Positions 1-10,715 are shown, numbered from the stretch's first letter. The stretch is DNA of 64,000 bases from Williamsia deligens (GCF_024171765.1 NZ_JAMTCI010000001.1:904137-968136), one strand, 5' to 3'. Notes: generated from the letters alone by a model not told the origin. Made by a program: numbers and translations.

Positions 1-887
1 AGTCCGGGCGGGACGTCGCCGACCCGTGCGGGCGGGGGCGAGACCGACGACGGCACGCCCGCCTCGGCGGTGACGACGCGGCTCCACGAGCGGTAGACCG
101 CCAGCGGGGTCCTGCCGAGCCGATAGATGCTGTCGTGGTCGGCGATCCACGTGAACAGGTCGGTGATACGCGCCCGGTACCCCGGGGTCTGGGCGGTGAG
201 CAGCGAGTTCCACTCGAGCCGGGGATCGACGGCGGAGTCGAGGATCAGCCGGTCGGTGTGCTGCGGGAACAGCGTCGCGTACGTCGACATCAGGGTGGTG
301 CCGTAGGAGATGCCGAGCAGGTTCACCCGGTCGCCGAGACCCAGCTGCGTTCGCGCGGAATCGATGTCGCGGGCGGTGTTCGCGGTGGTGACGGTTCGCG
401 CGTAGCCCGGGGCGGTGCGGTCGCAGGCCGCGCGCAGCGCCCCGCCGGCGGCCAGGTACGACGCCGGGTCCGACGGCGACGGGACGGCGCAGCGGAGCTC
501 GCCGGCGTCGATGAGCCCGCGGGGTTGCACGGCGATGAGATCGTACGAATCACGCAGGGCCGCAGGCGTCTGCAGCAGCGAGAACATCCCGATGGCGTCA
601 CCGCCCGGGCCGCCCGGGTTGCCCAGCAGCACCCCGCGCCGCTCGCCCCGCGCGGGCAGCTTCGAGACGAGGACGTCGATGGTGCCCGCGGAGGGCCGCG
701 CATAGTCTTTCGGCACTCGGATCGTGGTGCAGACCGTGTCCTTCGACGCACCGTGCAGAGCGGGACACCGCCCCCACGTCGCCGGGGCCGCCTGAGCCGT
801 CGCGGTCGGGGCCAGCACCCCCGCCACGACCGCGAGGAGCGATGTCAGCACGACGAACCGGGTGCGCGAGGTGGTCACGGCGATCAC
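1..887 (-). CDS. Secreted alpha/beta-hydrolase (TAP-like serine peptidase/esterase), C-terminus cut off by window edge
   Basis: The open frame runs off the left edge without a stop. It begins GTG at 887 (or 878) with a basic start and a hydrophobic stretch (FVVLTSLLAVVAGVLA) ending near ATAQA, a typical Sec signal peptide. The mature part carries NPGGPGG, the oxyanion-hole motif of the tripeptidyl-aminopeptidase/proline-iminopeptidase hydrolases, and LGISYGT, a GxSxG nucleophile elbow, followed by RLILDSAVDP. These are hallmarks of the mycobacterial Hip1/CaeA-like secreted hydrolases. The His/Asp end of the triad and the TAP C-terminal lid lie outside the window. Substrate is unknown. No clear ribosome-binding site decides the start. 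Confidence 0.85.
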   Translation of the reverse strand, partial: MIAVTTSRTRFVVLTSLLAVVAGVLAPTATAQAAPATWGRCPALHGASKDTVCTTIRVPKDYARPSAGTIDVLVSKLPARGERRGVLLGNPGGPGGDAIGMFSLLQTPAALRDSYDLIAVQPRGLIDAGELRCAVPSPSDPASYLAAGGALRAACDRTAPGYARTVTTANTARDIDSARTQLGLGDRVNLLGISYGTTLMSTYATLFPQHTDRLILDSAVDPRLEWNSLLTAQTPGYRARITDLFTWIADHDSIYRLGRTPLAVYRSWSRVVTAEAGVPSSVSPPPARVGDVPPG

Positions 888-970
888 CGTAGCCGGTCAT
901 GCGCACGGCTACCGACCCCGCGTGCGCCCGGTCCGTCGACGCCGACGGCGATCGCGCGTACTGTCGGGTC

Positions 971-1213
971 ATGACCGAATCGAACTCACGTTCGACATCC
1001 GGGACCGGCGAGGTCCTCGGTGCCGACGCAGGCAACACCACGGAGAAGGACCCGCAGGACTGGGTCACCGGCGACGAGCCCATGACCGGGGCGCAGAAAA
1101 GCTACCTGGACACGCTCGCCCGCGACGCCGGCGAGACCCTGTCGGCGGATCTGACGAAGGCACAGGCCTCCGAGGAGATCGAGCGTCTGCAGGGCGAGAC
1201 CGACCGGGGCTGA
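971..1213 (+). CDS. DUF3072 domain protein (80 aa)
   Basis: Small acidic protein whose second half (DPQDWVTGDEPMTGAQKSYLDTL, then residues up to EEIERLQGE) matches DUF3072, a short actinobacterial domain of unknown role. The first 25 residues are Ser/Thr/Gly-rich and probably disordered. The ATG at 971 is preferred over an in-frame upstream ATG at 899, whose extra residues look unlike the family. It is divergent from the secreted hydrolase and is followed by a strong GC hairpin, so it is probably monocistronic. No function can be assigned. Confidence 0.75.
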   Translation: MTESNSRSTSGTGEVLGADAGNTTEKDPQDWVTGDEPMTGAQKSYLDTLARDAGETLSADLTKAQASEEIERLQGETDRG

Positions 1214-1224
1214 TCGCGCGAGCA

Positions 1225-1250
1225 TGCGTCGGACGGGAGCGTCCGGCGCA
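1225..1250 (+). terminator. Hairpin downstream of DUF3072 gene
   Basis: An 11-bp stem (TGCGTCGGACG pairing with CGTCCGGCGCA, one G-T wobble) with a GGAG loop begins 12 bases after the stop codon. There is no T-run, as is usual in high-GC actinobacteria. A second small hairpin (GAGGG-GAA-CCCTC, 1265-1277) follows before ssuC. Confidence 0.5.
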
Positions 1251-1310
1251 CATCGGCCCACGGTGAGGGGAACCCTCGTCGGATGACGGCGGGTTCGTGA
1301 TGGTGGTGCG

Positions 1311-2159
1311 ATGGTCACGTCGTATGCGCAGTCCACCACCGCGGTCGCGCCGGTCCGAGGACCCGTCGCCGACGGTGTGCGGCCTGCCGCCGAGGGCCAC
1401 TGGTCGCGGCACCGGTGGACCGTCATCCGTGTGTTGTCGCCGGTTGCGCTGCTCGTCCTCTGGCAGATCGGCAGCGCGCTGCGGATCATCCCCGAGCGGA
1501 TCCTGCCCGCTCCGTCGCTGATCGCCGACGCCGGTGCCGAACTCGTGCGCAACGGCGAACTGGCGGACGCGCTGGTGGTGTCCGGGACGCGTGTCGCCGA
1601 GGGCCTCCTGATCGGTGGTGTCATCGGAGTCGCGCTGGGGGCACTCGTCGGGCTGTCGCGCGTCGCCGAGGCGACCGTCGATCCACCCCTGCAGATGCTG
1701 CGTGCGCTCCCCCACCTGGGCCTGATCCCGCTCTTCATCCTGTGGTTCGGGATCGGCGAGACGCCGAAGATCCTGCTCGTCGCCCTCGGTGTCGCGTTCC
1801 CGCTGTACCTCAACACGTTCTCCGCGATCCGTCAGATAGACCGCCGCCACCTCGAGACCGCGACGGTGCTCGGATTCTCGTGGCGGCAACGCTTCTCGCG
1901 GGTCATCCTCCCGAGCATCGCCCCGCAGCTGCTCGTCGGATTCCGACAGTCCCTCGCCATCGCGTGGTTGACCCTGATCGTCGCCGAGCAGGTCAACTCC
2001 GACGCGGGACTCGGCTTCATCATCAACCAGGCTCGCGACTTCCTCCAGATCGACACCATCATCTTCGGTCTCGTCGTCTACGCGTTGCTCGGCATCGTCA
2101 CCGACGGCATCGTGCGGATCCTCGAGGCCCGCGCACTGCGCTACCAGGCCGACCGATGA
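1311..2159 (+). CDS. ssuC: Aliphatic sulfonate ABC transporter permease
   Basis: A 282-residue integral membrane protein of the BPD/SsuC-TauC permease family. Helices begin around residue 43 ([17 protein letters not shown]) and the binding-protein-dependent transport signature with the EAA-type loop lies near residues 180-210 ([21 protein letters not shown]). The P-loop partner and substrate-binding lipoprotein follow directly, and a flavin-dependent sulfonate monooxygenase closes the cluster, so the substrate is probably an alkanesulfonate or taurine-like compound. The stop overlaps the ssuB start (ATGA at 2156). Confidence 0.9.
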   Translation: MVTSYAQSTTAVAPVRGPVADGVRPAAEGHWSRHRWTVIRVLSPVALLVLWQIGSALRIIPERILPAPSLIADAGAELVRNGELADALVVSGTRVAEGLLIGGVIGVALGALVGLSRVAEATVDPPLQMLRALPHLGLIPLFILWFGIGETPKILLVALGVAFPLYLNTFSAIRQIDRRHLETATVLGFSWRQRFSRVILPSIAPQLLVGFRQSLAIAWLTLIVAEQVNSDAGLGFIINQARDFLQIDTIIFGLVVYALLGIVTDGIVRILEARALRYQADR

Positions 2160-2874
2160 CGGCCACCGACATCGCCGTCGCATCGCTGCGCGGCGTCGAC
2201 AAGTGGTACGGCGACCACCGGGTCCTGCAGGCGTCGACCTGACCGTCGCCCGCGGCGAGATCGTCGCGCTCGTCGGACGATCCGGCTCGGGCAAGTCCAC
2301 CATCCTGCGCGTCCTCGCCGGACTGTCCGACGACCACAGCGGCGACACCCACGTCGCCGGCCGACCGGCCGTCGCGTTCCAGGAACCTCGCCTGTTCCCG
2401 TGGCGCAGCGTGATCGACAACGTGTCCTACGGACTGAACCCGTCGGGTATCACCGGTGCGCCGGCGGTGCGTGCCGCCGCGGCGACGCTCGCCGAGGTCG
2501 GCCTCGACGACAAGGCCGACGCGTGGCCGGCGACCCTCTCGGGTGGGCAGGCTCAGCGAGCGGCCCTTGCCCGCGCCCTCATCGGCGAGCCCGAATTGCT
2601 GTTGCTGGACGAACCTTTCGGCGCTCTCGACGCACTGACGAGGCTGTCGATGCAGTCCCTGCTCCTGGACCTGTGGGTGCGCCGCGACTTCGGCGTCCTC
2701 CTGGTGACCCATGACGTCGACGAGGCGGTGGCCCTGGCCGACCGTGTCCTCGTCCTCGAGGACGGCGCCGTCGTCGACCAGGTCACGGTCGACCTGCCCC
2801 GCCCCCGTGACCGCGGGACAGCCGCGTTCGCGGCATTACGGGCGCATCTGCTCGACGCACTCGGCGTGCACTGA
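2156..2874 (+). pseudogene. ssuB: Sulfonate ABC transporter ATPase, single-base frameshift near its N-terminus
   Basis: The natural ATG at 2156 overlaps the ssuC stop and encodes a normal SsuB beginning ([16 protein letters not shown]), but this frame hits TGA at 2240-2242. The rest of the protein continues in the next frame from about 2231 ([16 protein letters not shown], Walker [11 protein letters not shown]-loop FQEPRLFPW, signature LSGGQAQR, Walker [13 protein letters not shown], switch His in VTHDVDEA). One missing G near CTGCAGGCGTC (2227-2233) would restore VLQ-GVDL exactly. All catalytic motifs are intact. The alternatives are a recent inactivating mutation, an assembly error, or translation from the GTG at 2203, which would drop the first beta strand. 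Confidence 0.8.
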
Positions 2875-2913
2875 CCACCTCTGTTCACCACCGACCGAAG
2901 GACTCGATTCTCC

Positions 2914-3939
2914 ATGCGCTGCACCCCGATCCGATCGATCGGCGCCCTCGCCGTCGTCCTCGTCGCGACACTCACCCTCGCGGGCTGTGTGTCCCGGGAG
3001 TCCGACGAGCGGACGGCGGCACCCCCGTCGACCGTCGATGCCGCGCAGCTGTCCACGGTGACGCTCAACGTCGGTGACCAGAAGGGCGGTACGCAGGCGC
3101 TGCTCCAGGCGTCGGGCCAGCTGTCGGGAACGCCGTACAAGGTCTCGTTCTCGACGTTCACCTCCGGGCCCCCACAGGTGGAGGCCGCCACCGCCGGCCG
3201 GATCGATTTCGCGGTCACCGGCAACACCCCACCGATCTTCGGCGCCGCGTCCGACGCCCGCATCAAGGTGGTCAGCGCCTACACCAACGACGCGTCCGGC
3301 GACCAGATCCTGGTGCCGAAGACCTCGACCGCGCGCAGCGTCGCCGACCTGCGCGGGAAGCGGATCGCGTTCGGCAAGGGCAGCTCCGCCCACGGGCACC
3401 TGCTGTTGCAACTGAGCAAGGCCGGCCTGACGCCTGCCGACGTGCAACTCGTCCCGCTGCAACCCGCCGACGCGCTGACCGCCTTCACCGCCGGACAGGT
3501 CGACGCCTGGGCCATCTGGGATCCGTTCACCGCGATCGCCCAGCAGCAGACCGGGGCCCGGACCCTGACCACGGCTCAGGGTGTCGCCAACGGCTACGGC
3601 TTCGGCATCGCCTCGCAGCAGGCCCTCGGCGACCCCGCGAAGAACACCGCCCTGGCCGACCTGGTGAGCCGCATCGCGAAGGCGTCCGCGTGGGCGAAGG
3701 CCAATCCCACCGAGTGGGCGGCGAAGTACTCGGCCGCGGTGAAGATCGACCCGGTGGCCGGCGAGACCGCCCAGAAACGCAGCCTGCGTCCCGCAATCCC
3801 CCTCGACGACAGCATCGTCGCCTCGGAACAGAAGCTGTACGACGCGTTCGTCGCAGCGAAGCAGATCCCCGCGGGCAAGCTGTTCTCCGACTTCGTCGAC
3901 ACGCGTTACGACGCGGCTGTGAAGGAGGCCACCAAGTGA
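2914..3939 (+). CDS. ssuA: Sulfonate ABC transporter substrate-binding lipoprotein
   Basis: A 341-residue periplasmic-binding protein of the SsuA/ThiY/NMT1 family. A basic start and hydrophobic core lead to the lipobox LAGC, with the lipidated Cys at residue 25. The body has the family pattern of a first lobe (TLNVGDQKGGTQALLQASG), EAATAGRIDFAVTGNTPP, then DLRGKRIAFGKGSSAHGHLL and VDAWAIWDPF, the last typical of sulfonate binders. It lies 39 bases after ssuB and its stop overlaps the next start (GTGA at 3936), consistent with one ssu operon. Confidence 0.9.
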   Translation: MRCTPIRSIGALAVVLVATLTLAGCVSRESDERTAAPPSTVDAAQLSTVTLNVGDQKGGTQALLQASGQLSGTPYKVSFSTFTSGPPQVEAATAGRIDFAVTGNTPPIFGAASDARIKVVSAYTNDASGDQILVPKTSTARSVADLRGKRIAFGKGSSAHGHLLLQLSKAGLTPADVQLVPLQPADALTAFTAGQVDAWAIWDPFTAIAQQQTGARTLTTAQGVANGYGFGIASQQALGDPAKNTALADLVSRIAKASAWAKANPTEWAAKYSAAVKIDPVAGETAQKRSLRPAIPLDDSIVASEQKLYDAFVAAKQIPAGKLFSDFVDTRYDAAVKEATK

Positions 3940-5051
3940 GCGCCCGCGTCTTCTGGTTTTTGCCCACCGCCGGCGACGGGCGATCGATCGTCGGCGCGTC
4001 GCACGCGTCGTCGCACCGCGTCGAGCCCGTCGGGTTCCGGGCACCCACCCTCCGGTATCTCACCGAGGTGGCGCAGGCCGCTGACCGTCTCGACTTCGAG
4101 GGCGTCCTGACGCCGACCGGAACATGGTGTGAGGACGCGTGGTTGACCACCGCGGCGCTGCTGCAGGCCACCCGTCGCCTGAAGTTCCTCGTCGCGTTCC
4201 GGCCCGGCCTCACGCCGCCGACGCTGGCCGCACAGCAGGCCGCGACACTACAGCGGATGTCGGAGGGGCGGCTGCTGCTCAACATCGTGACCGGCGGCGA
4301 CGACGCCGAACAACGACGGTTCGGCGACTGGGTCGACCACGACCGTCGTTATGCGCGCACCGAGGAGTTCCTCGACCTGGTGCACCGCATCTGGACGAAC
4401 GACTCCGTCGACCACGAGGGCGAGTTCTACCGCGTCGCCGACGCTCGCGTGTCCCGGGCCCCGGATCCGTTGCCGGAGTTCTGGTTCGGCGGATCGTCGG
4501 ATCCGGCTCTGGGGGTCGCGGCCCGTCGGGTGCAGACCTACCTCACGTGGGGCGAACCACCGGCCGACGCGAGAGCCAAGATCGATCGGGTGCGGGCTCT
4601 GGCCACGGCCGCGGGTCGTCGACTGCGCTACGGCATCCGGCTGCACACCATCAGCCGCGACACCTCGGCCGAGGCATGGGCTGTCGCACAGAAGCTGCTC
4701 GACGAACTGCCGACGGAGCAGATCGCCAACGCCCATCAGCTGCACTCGTCGTCGCAGTCCGAGGGTCAGCGCCGGATGGCCGCCCTGCACGGCGGCCGCA
4801 CCGATTCACTCGAGATCTACCCGAATCTCTGGGCGGGCGTGGGTCTCATCCGCGGCGGGGCGGGGACCGCACTCGTCGGATCGCACGAAGAGGTCGCCGA
4901 CCTCATCGGCGAATACCACGACGCGGGCTTCACCGAGTTCATCCTCTCGGGCTATCCGCACCTCGAGGAGGCCTACCACTTCGGCGAGGGCGTCCGCCCC
5001 ATCCTCGACCGTCGCGGCATCACCGCCCCGGCACCCCGGCGAGCCGCCTGA
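3936..5051 (+). CDS. ssuD: FMNH2-dependent alkanesulfonate monooxygenase
   Basis: A 371-residue bacterial luciferase-like flavin monooxygenase. The GTG at 3936 overlaps the ssuA stop and has GGAGG at 3923-3927. It begins VFWFLPTAGDGR and contains YLTEVAQAADRLDFEGVLTPTGTWCEDAW, FLVAFRPG, NIVTGGD and FIIAGYPH-like FILSGYPHLEEA, all standard SsuD segments. SsuD releases sulfite from C1-substituted sulfonates using reduced FMN supplied by a separate reductase. No SsuE-type reductase is present here, so the flavin must come from elsewhere in the genome. Confidence 0.92.
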   Translation: MSARVFWFLPTAGDGRSIVGASHASSHRVEPVGFRAPTLRYLTEVAQAADRLDFEGVLTPTGTWCEDAWLTTAALLQATRRLKFLVAFRPGLTPPTLAAQQAATLQRMSEGRLLLNIVTGGDDAEQRRFGDWVDHDRRYARTEEFLDLVHRIWTNDSVDHEGEFYRVADARVSRAPDPLPEFWFGGSSDPALGVAARRVQTYLTWGEPPADARAKIDRVRALATAAGRRLRYGIRLHTISRDTSAEAWAVAQKLLDELPTEQIANAHQLHSSSQSEGQRRMAALHGGRTDSLEIYPNLWAGVGLIRGGAGTALVGSHEEVADLIGEYHDAGFTEFILSGYPHLEEAYHFGEGVRPILDRRGITAPAPRRAA

Positions 5052-5096
5052 CCCGGCTCCCTGCGGACTCGGCGGATCCTCGCGCGGCCTGTGACC

Positions 5097-5462
5097 TCAG
5101 GTCGCGTCGTCCCACTGCACCAACTCCACCTGCACATCCCCCAGCCGGACGGTCGCGTTGCGGCCCGTCGGAACCCGCGTCGGAGGCGCGACGACCCGGT
5201 CGATCCGCGGCAGCAGCGCCGACAGCGTCTCGTCGAGATCGTCGACCAGCCAGGTGGTCTGGGTGTCGCGCACCGCGGCGAGGGCGTCGTCGTCGCCCGC
5301 GACGACGACGGTATCGTCTGTGATCATCACCTGCAATCCGCGATCGGGCAGGGCGAACCGCCTGCGCACGGTGATGCGTGGCCCCAGCAACTCCCGCGCT
5401 GCCACGAAGTCGTCGAGATCGGCGGTGTACACCCGCGCGAACGTCCGCAGAACGGCGCTCAA
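5097..5462 (-). CDS. Glyoxalase/VOC-like domain protein (121 aa)
   Basis: The sequence reads as one VOC half-domain pattern: FARVYTADLDDFVAARELLG, a central strand GLQVMITDDTVVVAGDD, then TTWLVDDLDETLSALL and the closing strand VELVQWDDAT. The start is inferred as TTG at 5462, which forms a TTGA overlap with the stop of the upstream lipoprotein gene on the same strand, implying translational coupling. Metal ligands typical of glyoxalase I are not evident, so the activity is unknown. A later GTG start would shorten the first strand. Confidence 0.6.
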   Translation of the reverse strand: MSAVLRTFARVYTADLDDFVAARELLGPRITVRRRFALPDRGLQVMITDDTVVVAGDDDALAAVRDTQTTWLVDDLDETLSALLPRIDRVVAPPTRVPTGRNATVRLGDVQVELVQWDDAT

Positions 5463-6181
5463 TGGTTCACGTTGATGTCGCGGGACATCGTGAACCCGAC
5501 TCCGCGGTGAAAACATGTGATCCCCGCGGTGGTCGAGGCGCAGGTGGTGCCGTCGATGGTCACGACCTGGCCGTACTGGAGGACGTTCGCCAAGATCAGT
5601 TCGCCGGACGATGTGGAGAAGTATCCCGCGACGAAATTGCGGCGGCCGCAGGCGTTCTGGATGCCACCGGCCTTGAACAGGTAGTTGATGTACTCGCTGT
5701 CCTCGGTGTTCCTGCAGTACCCGCCGATAGTGTTCCGGACGGTGACCTTCGCCCCACAGCTCACCGTCCGCGACTTCTCGTCGTCGTCCACGCCGCACTC
5801 CACGTTGCCGCTCGGCGACCGGAAGTAGTGTCCTGGAACGTTTCCGGACGGATCGTATCGGAACTCGTCCGCCGACACCGTGTCGTCCGCCGACGACAGG
5901 CTGCGTGGGATGCCCTCCACCGCGGGACGGTTCGGCGATCCGGCCGCCTGGTTCGGCGCCTCGTCCGCGGCAGCTGTCGGTCGGTTGGCGGTCGGTTGAT
6001 CGGAAGCCTCGTCCGACGGTGCGTCGCCCGCTGTCGAGGCCGACTGCGTGACCGTGAGTGTGGACGTACCGGTCGCGCTCGATGTGGCGCCGTCGGAACC
6101 GCAGGCGGCCAGTAGCGGAACCGCCATCACCGCGGCCACGACAGCCATGAGTGCGGTGCGTGTGAAAACAGATCGCGTCAT
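5459..6181 (-). CDS. Putative lipoprotein with conserved Cys-rich C-terminal domain
   Basis: The ATG at 6181 follows GGAGAAG. Residues 1-27 form a lipoprotein signal (VVAAVMAVPLLAACG) with lipobox LAAC. A Ser/Thr/Ala-rich linker of about 70 residues follows, then a C-terminal domain of about 140 residues beginning FRSPSGNVECGV and ending ITCFHRGVGFTMSRDINVNH with at least six cysteines that could pair in disulfides. The FxSPSGNxxC start and CxxxxxGF end recur in actinobacterial exported proteins of unknown role. It is coupled to the downstream VOC gene by a 4-base overlap. Confidence 0.7.
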   Translation of the reverse strand: MTRSVFTRTALMAVVAAVMAVPLLAACGSDGATSSATGTSTLTVTQSASTAGDAPSDEASDQPTANRPTAAADEAPNQAAGSPNRPAVEGIPRSLSSADDTVSADEFRYDPSGNVPGHYFRSPSGNVECGVDDDEKSRTVSCGAKVTVRNTIGGYCRNTEDSEYINYLFKAGGIQNACGRRNFVAGYFSTSSGELILANVLQYGQVVTIDGTTCASTTAGITCFHRGVGFTMSRDINVNH

Positions 6182-6241
6182 GACTTCTCCATGATTCGTT
6201 CGGGCGTACACATGGACATCGAATCATGGACGAGACGCCGA

Positions 6242-6271
6242 AGGCCGACCACCGCGAACGGTGACCGGCCT
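6242..6271 (-). terminator. Terminator hairpin downstream of groL
   Basis: Arms AGGCCG-AC-CACCG and CGGTG-AC-CGGCCT pair around a CGAA loop with one internal 2-nt mismatch. It lies about 30 bases past the groL stop in the direction of transcription. A second perfect 6-bp hairpin (GTCTGA-TGAG-TCAGAC) at 6278-6293 sits between it and the stop codon. Confidence 0.6.
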
Positions 6272-6301
6272 CCGGTTGTCTGATGAGTCAGACGGACGGG
6301 C

Positions 6302-8095
<1,794 letters not shown>

Positions 8096-8195
8096 TTACG
8101 GGGGCGACGTCCACAACTGACACCGCGGGCAGCCGGCATGTGCGACACGCGTACGCCTCACGCCATCGGTGAGGGTTGTGGACGAGCGGCCGCGC

Positions 8196-8549
8196 TCAGC
8201 CCGTGTGGTCGCGGAGGTAGGCGAGATCGTCGCGGGTCGGGCGGTCGACGATGTCGGCGTAGTCGTCGTGTTTCTCGACGAAGGCCTTGAACAGCGGGCA
8301 CACCGGCACCACTCGGGTCCCCGCCGCGCGCATCGCGTCGAGTGAGGCGCGGACGAGGACAGTGCCGAGTCCGCGGCCACCGAACGCCTCGTCGACCTCG
8401 GTGTGGAAGAAGATGCGGCGACCCGCGTGGTCGCGATAGTGGGCGAACCCGACGACAGCACCGTCGAGGACGATCTCGAAGCGCTGCCGGTCCGGGGCGT
8501 CGACGACGTCGACGGCGGCGCCGGTCTTGTCCGTGAGCATCTGCGTCAT
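8196..8549 (-). CDS. Small GNAT-fold N-acetyltransferase (NATD1/YjdJ type)
   Basis: A 117-residue protein consisting of the compact acetyltransferase domain. FEIVLDGAVVGFAHY is followed by FFHTEVDEAFGGRGLGTVLVRASLD, in which GGRGLG is the acetyl-CoA loop, then VVPVCPLFKAFVEKHDDY. It uses an ATG at 8549 overlapping the stop of the pirin gene (ATGA), with AAGGATG just upstream. A paralogue of the same family lies at 42714-43058. The acceptor substrate is unknown. Confidence 0.8.
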   Translation of the reverse strand: MTQMLTDKTGAAVDVVDAPDRQRFEIVLDGAVVGFAHYRDHAGRRIFFHTEVDEAFGGRGLGTVLVRASLDAMRAAGTRVVPVCPLFKAFVEKHDDYADIVDRPTRDDLAYLRDHTG

Positions 8550-9541
8550 CCTTCGTCGCGGGGGCGTGCGTGCGGGTCGGGGTTGTGGCGCGGCCGCAAC
8601 ACCGTGGTCGGGAGGGTGGGTGCCGGGATGCGCGGGTGCGGTCCGACGTAGCCGTCGACCACACCGAACCTGTCCGCGTGCGCCTCCCACTCCTGGCGGT
8701 ATCGGGCGATCTCGTCGTGCGTGCGACCGACGAAGTTCCACCACATGACGATCCGCTCGCCGAACGGTGTCCCCCCGAGGACGAGCACCCGTCCGGGCTC
8801 GGTGGAGTCGTTGCCGATCTCGATGCGCTCGGCACCGACACCGACGTATCCCAGCTCGGCGACCGCGAGACGCTCACCCTCGACCGCGATGTCGCCCCGG
8901 TCGACCAGGATCCCGTGTTCGAAGGCCGGGTCGACGTCGAGCACCACCCGCGCACCGGGGTCGACGACGAGTTCCGCCCCGACCAGCGGGGTCGCCGTCG
9001 GCACCGGCGACGACGAGTCCGCCAGCGAGCCCAGGAACACCCGCAGCGTGCCGCCGTCGAGCGGAACGGGATCCGGGACGTGGTGGTGGAAGTCGCGCCG
9101 ACCGTCGCGCGCCCCGTCGGGCAACGCCAGCCACAGCTGCGCGCCGTGCAGGATCGTCGTCTCGGGTGTGGACACCTCGGAGTGGCTGATCCCCGCGCCC
9201 GCGGTCATCAGGTTGATCTCGCCCGGCCGCACCATCGCGTGGACGCCGGCGCTGTCGCGGTGCTCGACCTCCCCGGAGAACAACCAGCTCACCGTGGCCA
9301 GCCCCGTGTGCGGGTGCGGCGCGACGTCCATCCCCGTGGACACCGAGACGTCCTCCGGGCCGTAGTGGTCGATGAAGCACCACGCGCCGATCAGCGACCG
9401 GCGACGCTGGGGCAGGGTGCGGCGGACCGCCATCGCGCGTGGTCCACCGAGGGGCACCTCCCGCGCCGTGATGACCTCGACGGCCACCCGCGGGCCGGCG
9501 ACACATTCCTGCTCGACCGGCTCGGCTTCCAGATTGCTCAT
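8546..9541 (-). CDS. Pirin family protein
   Basis: A 331-residue bicupin. The N-terminal pirin domain shows MDVAPHPHTGLATVSWLFSG, in which the HPHTG segment supplies metal-binding histidines, and GAGISHSE with a further His. The C-terminal cupin (residues about 185-290) contains PFGERIVMWWNFVGRTHDEI, a conserved pirin_C signature. Pirins are iron-binding cupins; some have quercetin dioxygenase activity, but the role here is not established. It is translationally coupled to the downstream acetyltransferase gene. Confidence 0.9.
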   Translation of the reverse strand: MSNLEAEPVEQECVAGPRVAVEVITAREVPLGGPRAMAVRRTLPQRRRSLIGAWCFIDHYGPEDVSVSTGMDVAPHPHTGLATVSWLFSGEVEHRDSAGVHAMVRPGEINLMTAGAGISHSEVSTPETTILHGAQLWLALPDGARDGRRDFHHHVPDPVPLDGGTLRVFLGSLADSSSPVPTATPLVGAELVVDPGARVVLDVDPAFEHGILVDRGDIAVEGERLAVAELGYVGVGAERIEIGNDSTEPGRVLVLGGTPFGERIVMWWNFVGRTHDEIARYRQEWEAHADRFGVVDGYVGPHPRIPAPTLPTTVLRPRHNPDPHARPRDEG

Positions 9542-9620
9542 ACGACCCGCCCTCTATCGTGGTGCGTGCGACGAGGATACGCCCGACCGGCCGTCGCGCC
9601 CGGAGCCGAGAGGACCGCCC

Positions 9621-10076
9621 GTGACGCAGCCGCACGTGTTCATCGACAAGCAGTCACCCGCCGTCTATCGCGCGTTCGGTGCAGCCGCGGCGGCGGTCGG
9701 CGACGACGCCGCCGGCGCCGACATCCCCCGCGTCCTCGTCGAGTTGATCAACGTCCGCGTCTCGCAGATCAACGGGTGCGCGTTCTGCCTCGACCTGCAC
9801 ACCCGCCGCGCGCTCGCCGCCGGGGAGACGAGCAACCGACTCGCGACGCTCCCCGCCTGGCGGGACACCGAACTCTTCGACGACACCGAGCGCGCCGCAC
9901 TGCGGCTGGCGGAGATGGCGACGACCCTGCCCGACCACGGGACGCAGGAGCGGGAGTACGAGCACGCCCGGTCGGTGTTGTCCGACGCCCAGATCTCGGC
10001 CGTCGTGTGGACGGCCATCGCGATCAACGCCTTCAACCGGGTGTCGATACTCAGCCGACATCCCGTGCGGCAGTAG
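9621..10076 (+). CDS. Carboxymuconolactone decarboxylase/AhpD-like protein
   Basis: A 151-residue helical protein with the AhpD-type redox motif NGCAFCLDLHTRRAL (CxxCxxxH), the core of alkylhydroperoxidase-like CMD proteins. The GTG at 9621 follows GAGAGGA. It ends AINAFNRVSILSRHPV, also typical. It is divergent from pirin and convergent with the tetR gene three bases beyond its stop. A peroxide-detoxifying or thiol-exchange role is plausible but not shown. Confidence 0.88.
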   Translation: MTQPHVFIDKQSPAVYRAFGAAAAAVGDDAAGADIPRVLVELINVRVSQINGCAFCLDLHTRRALAAGETSNRLATLPAWRDTELFDDTERAALRLAEMATTLPDHGTQEREYEHARSVLSDAQISAVVWTAIAINAFNRVSILSRHPVRQ

Positions 10077-10079
10077 CGC

Positions 10080-10667
10080 TCAGTTCGTCGCCGGGGCCAG
10101 GGCGCTCATCGCGACGACGTCGTCCACGAGGCGGTGGGCGTACTCCTCGTCGACCTCGAGACCGAACGCGACGTGGTGGTACAGCGGCGCGATGACGTGG
10201 TCGAGGACCTGCATCACGGTCGGCACCGACTCGCCGCGGTCGGCGCCGCGGGCGAGCATGCGGGCGGCCTGCTCGAGCCGGATGTCCCAGCACGGGCACG
10301 AACCGGGCACCCCGACGCGCGCGCCGACCATCGCGCGCAGGTAGACGACGCGCTGCGGACGGGTGATGTCGGCGGCAATGATCGCGGCCCAGTCCCGGAG
10401 GTCGCCGACGACCGTCCCGGTGTCGGGGAGAGGCTCGTCGCCGGTCAACGCCGCCACCGCGACCTCCGAGAGCAGGGCGTCGATGGTCCCCCACCTGCGG
10501 TAGATGCTGGTCGGGTTCACACCCGCGCGTTCCGCCACCTGCGGCACCGTCATCGAGTCGCGGTGTCCGGCACTGACGAGCTCGCCGACGGCGGCGTACA
10601 CAGACGCCTGCACACGGGCGCTGCGGCCACCGGGACGGCGTACGGAACGACGATCGGGCGAAGGCAT
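10080..10667 (-). CDS. TetR family transcriptional regulator
   Basis: A 195-residue regulator. The N-terminal helix-turn-helix reads AAVGELVSAGHRDSMTVPQVAERAGVNPTSIYRRWG, in which VNPTSIYRRW is the recognition helix. The C-terminal ligand domain is unlike better-known subfamilies. It is divergently placed 105 bases from an MFS transporter gene, the usual arrangement for a repressor controlling an efflux pump and itself. The ATG at 10667 gives a normal-length N-terminal extension. Confidence 0.9.
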   Translation of the reverse strand: MPSPDRRSVRRPGGRSARVQASVYAAVGELVSAGHRDSMTVPQVAERAGVNPTSIYRRWGTIDALLSEVAVAALTGDEPLPDTGTVVGDLRDWAAIIAADITRPQRVVYLRAMVGARVGVPGSCPCWDIRLEQAARMLARGADRGESVPTVMQVLDHVIAPLYHHVAFGLEVDEEYAHRLVDDVVAMSALAPATN

Positions 10668-10715
10668 GCGACCATTATTGCAAACGGGTTGGCTTTTGGG
10701 CACACCATGGCTTAC

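Noticed and set aside
135..974. Long Arg/Gly-rich plus-strand reading frame
   Set aside because: It is the antisense shadow of the secreted hydrolase gene; composition is typical of out-of-frame GC-rich DNA and no domain is recognisable.
5097..6227. 376-residue minus-strand frame suggesting a lipoprotein-VOC fusion
   Set aside because: The first 250 residues are a shadow of the lipoprotein gene; only the last 121 residues look real, starting at a TTGA overlap.
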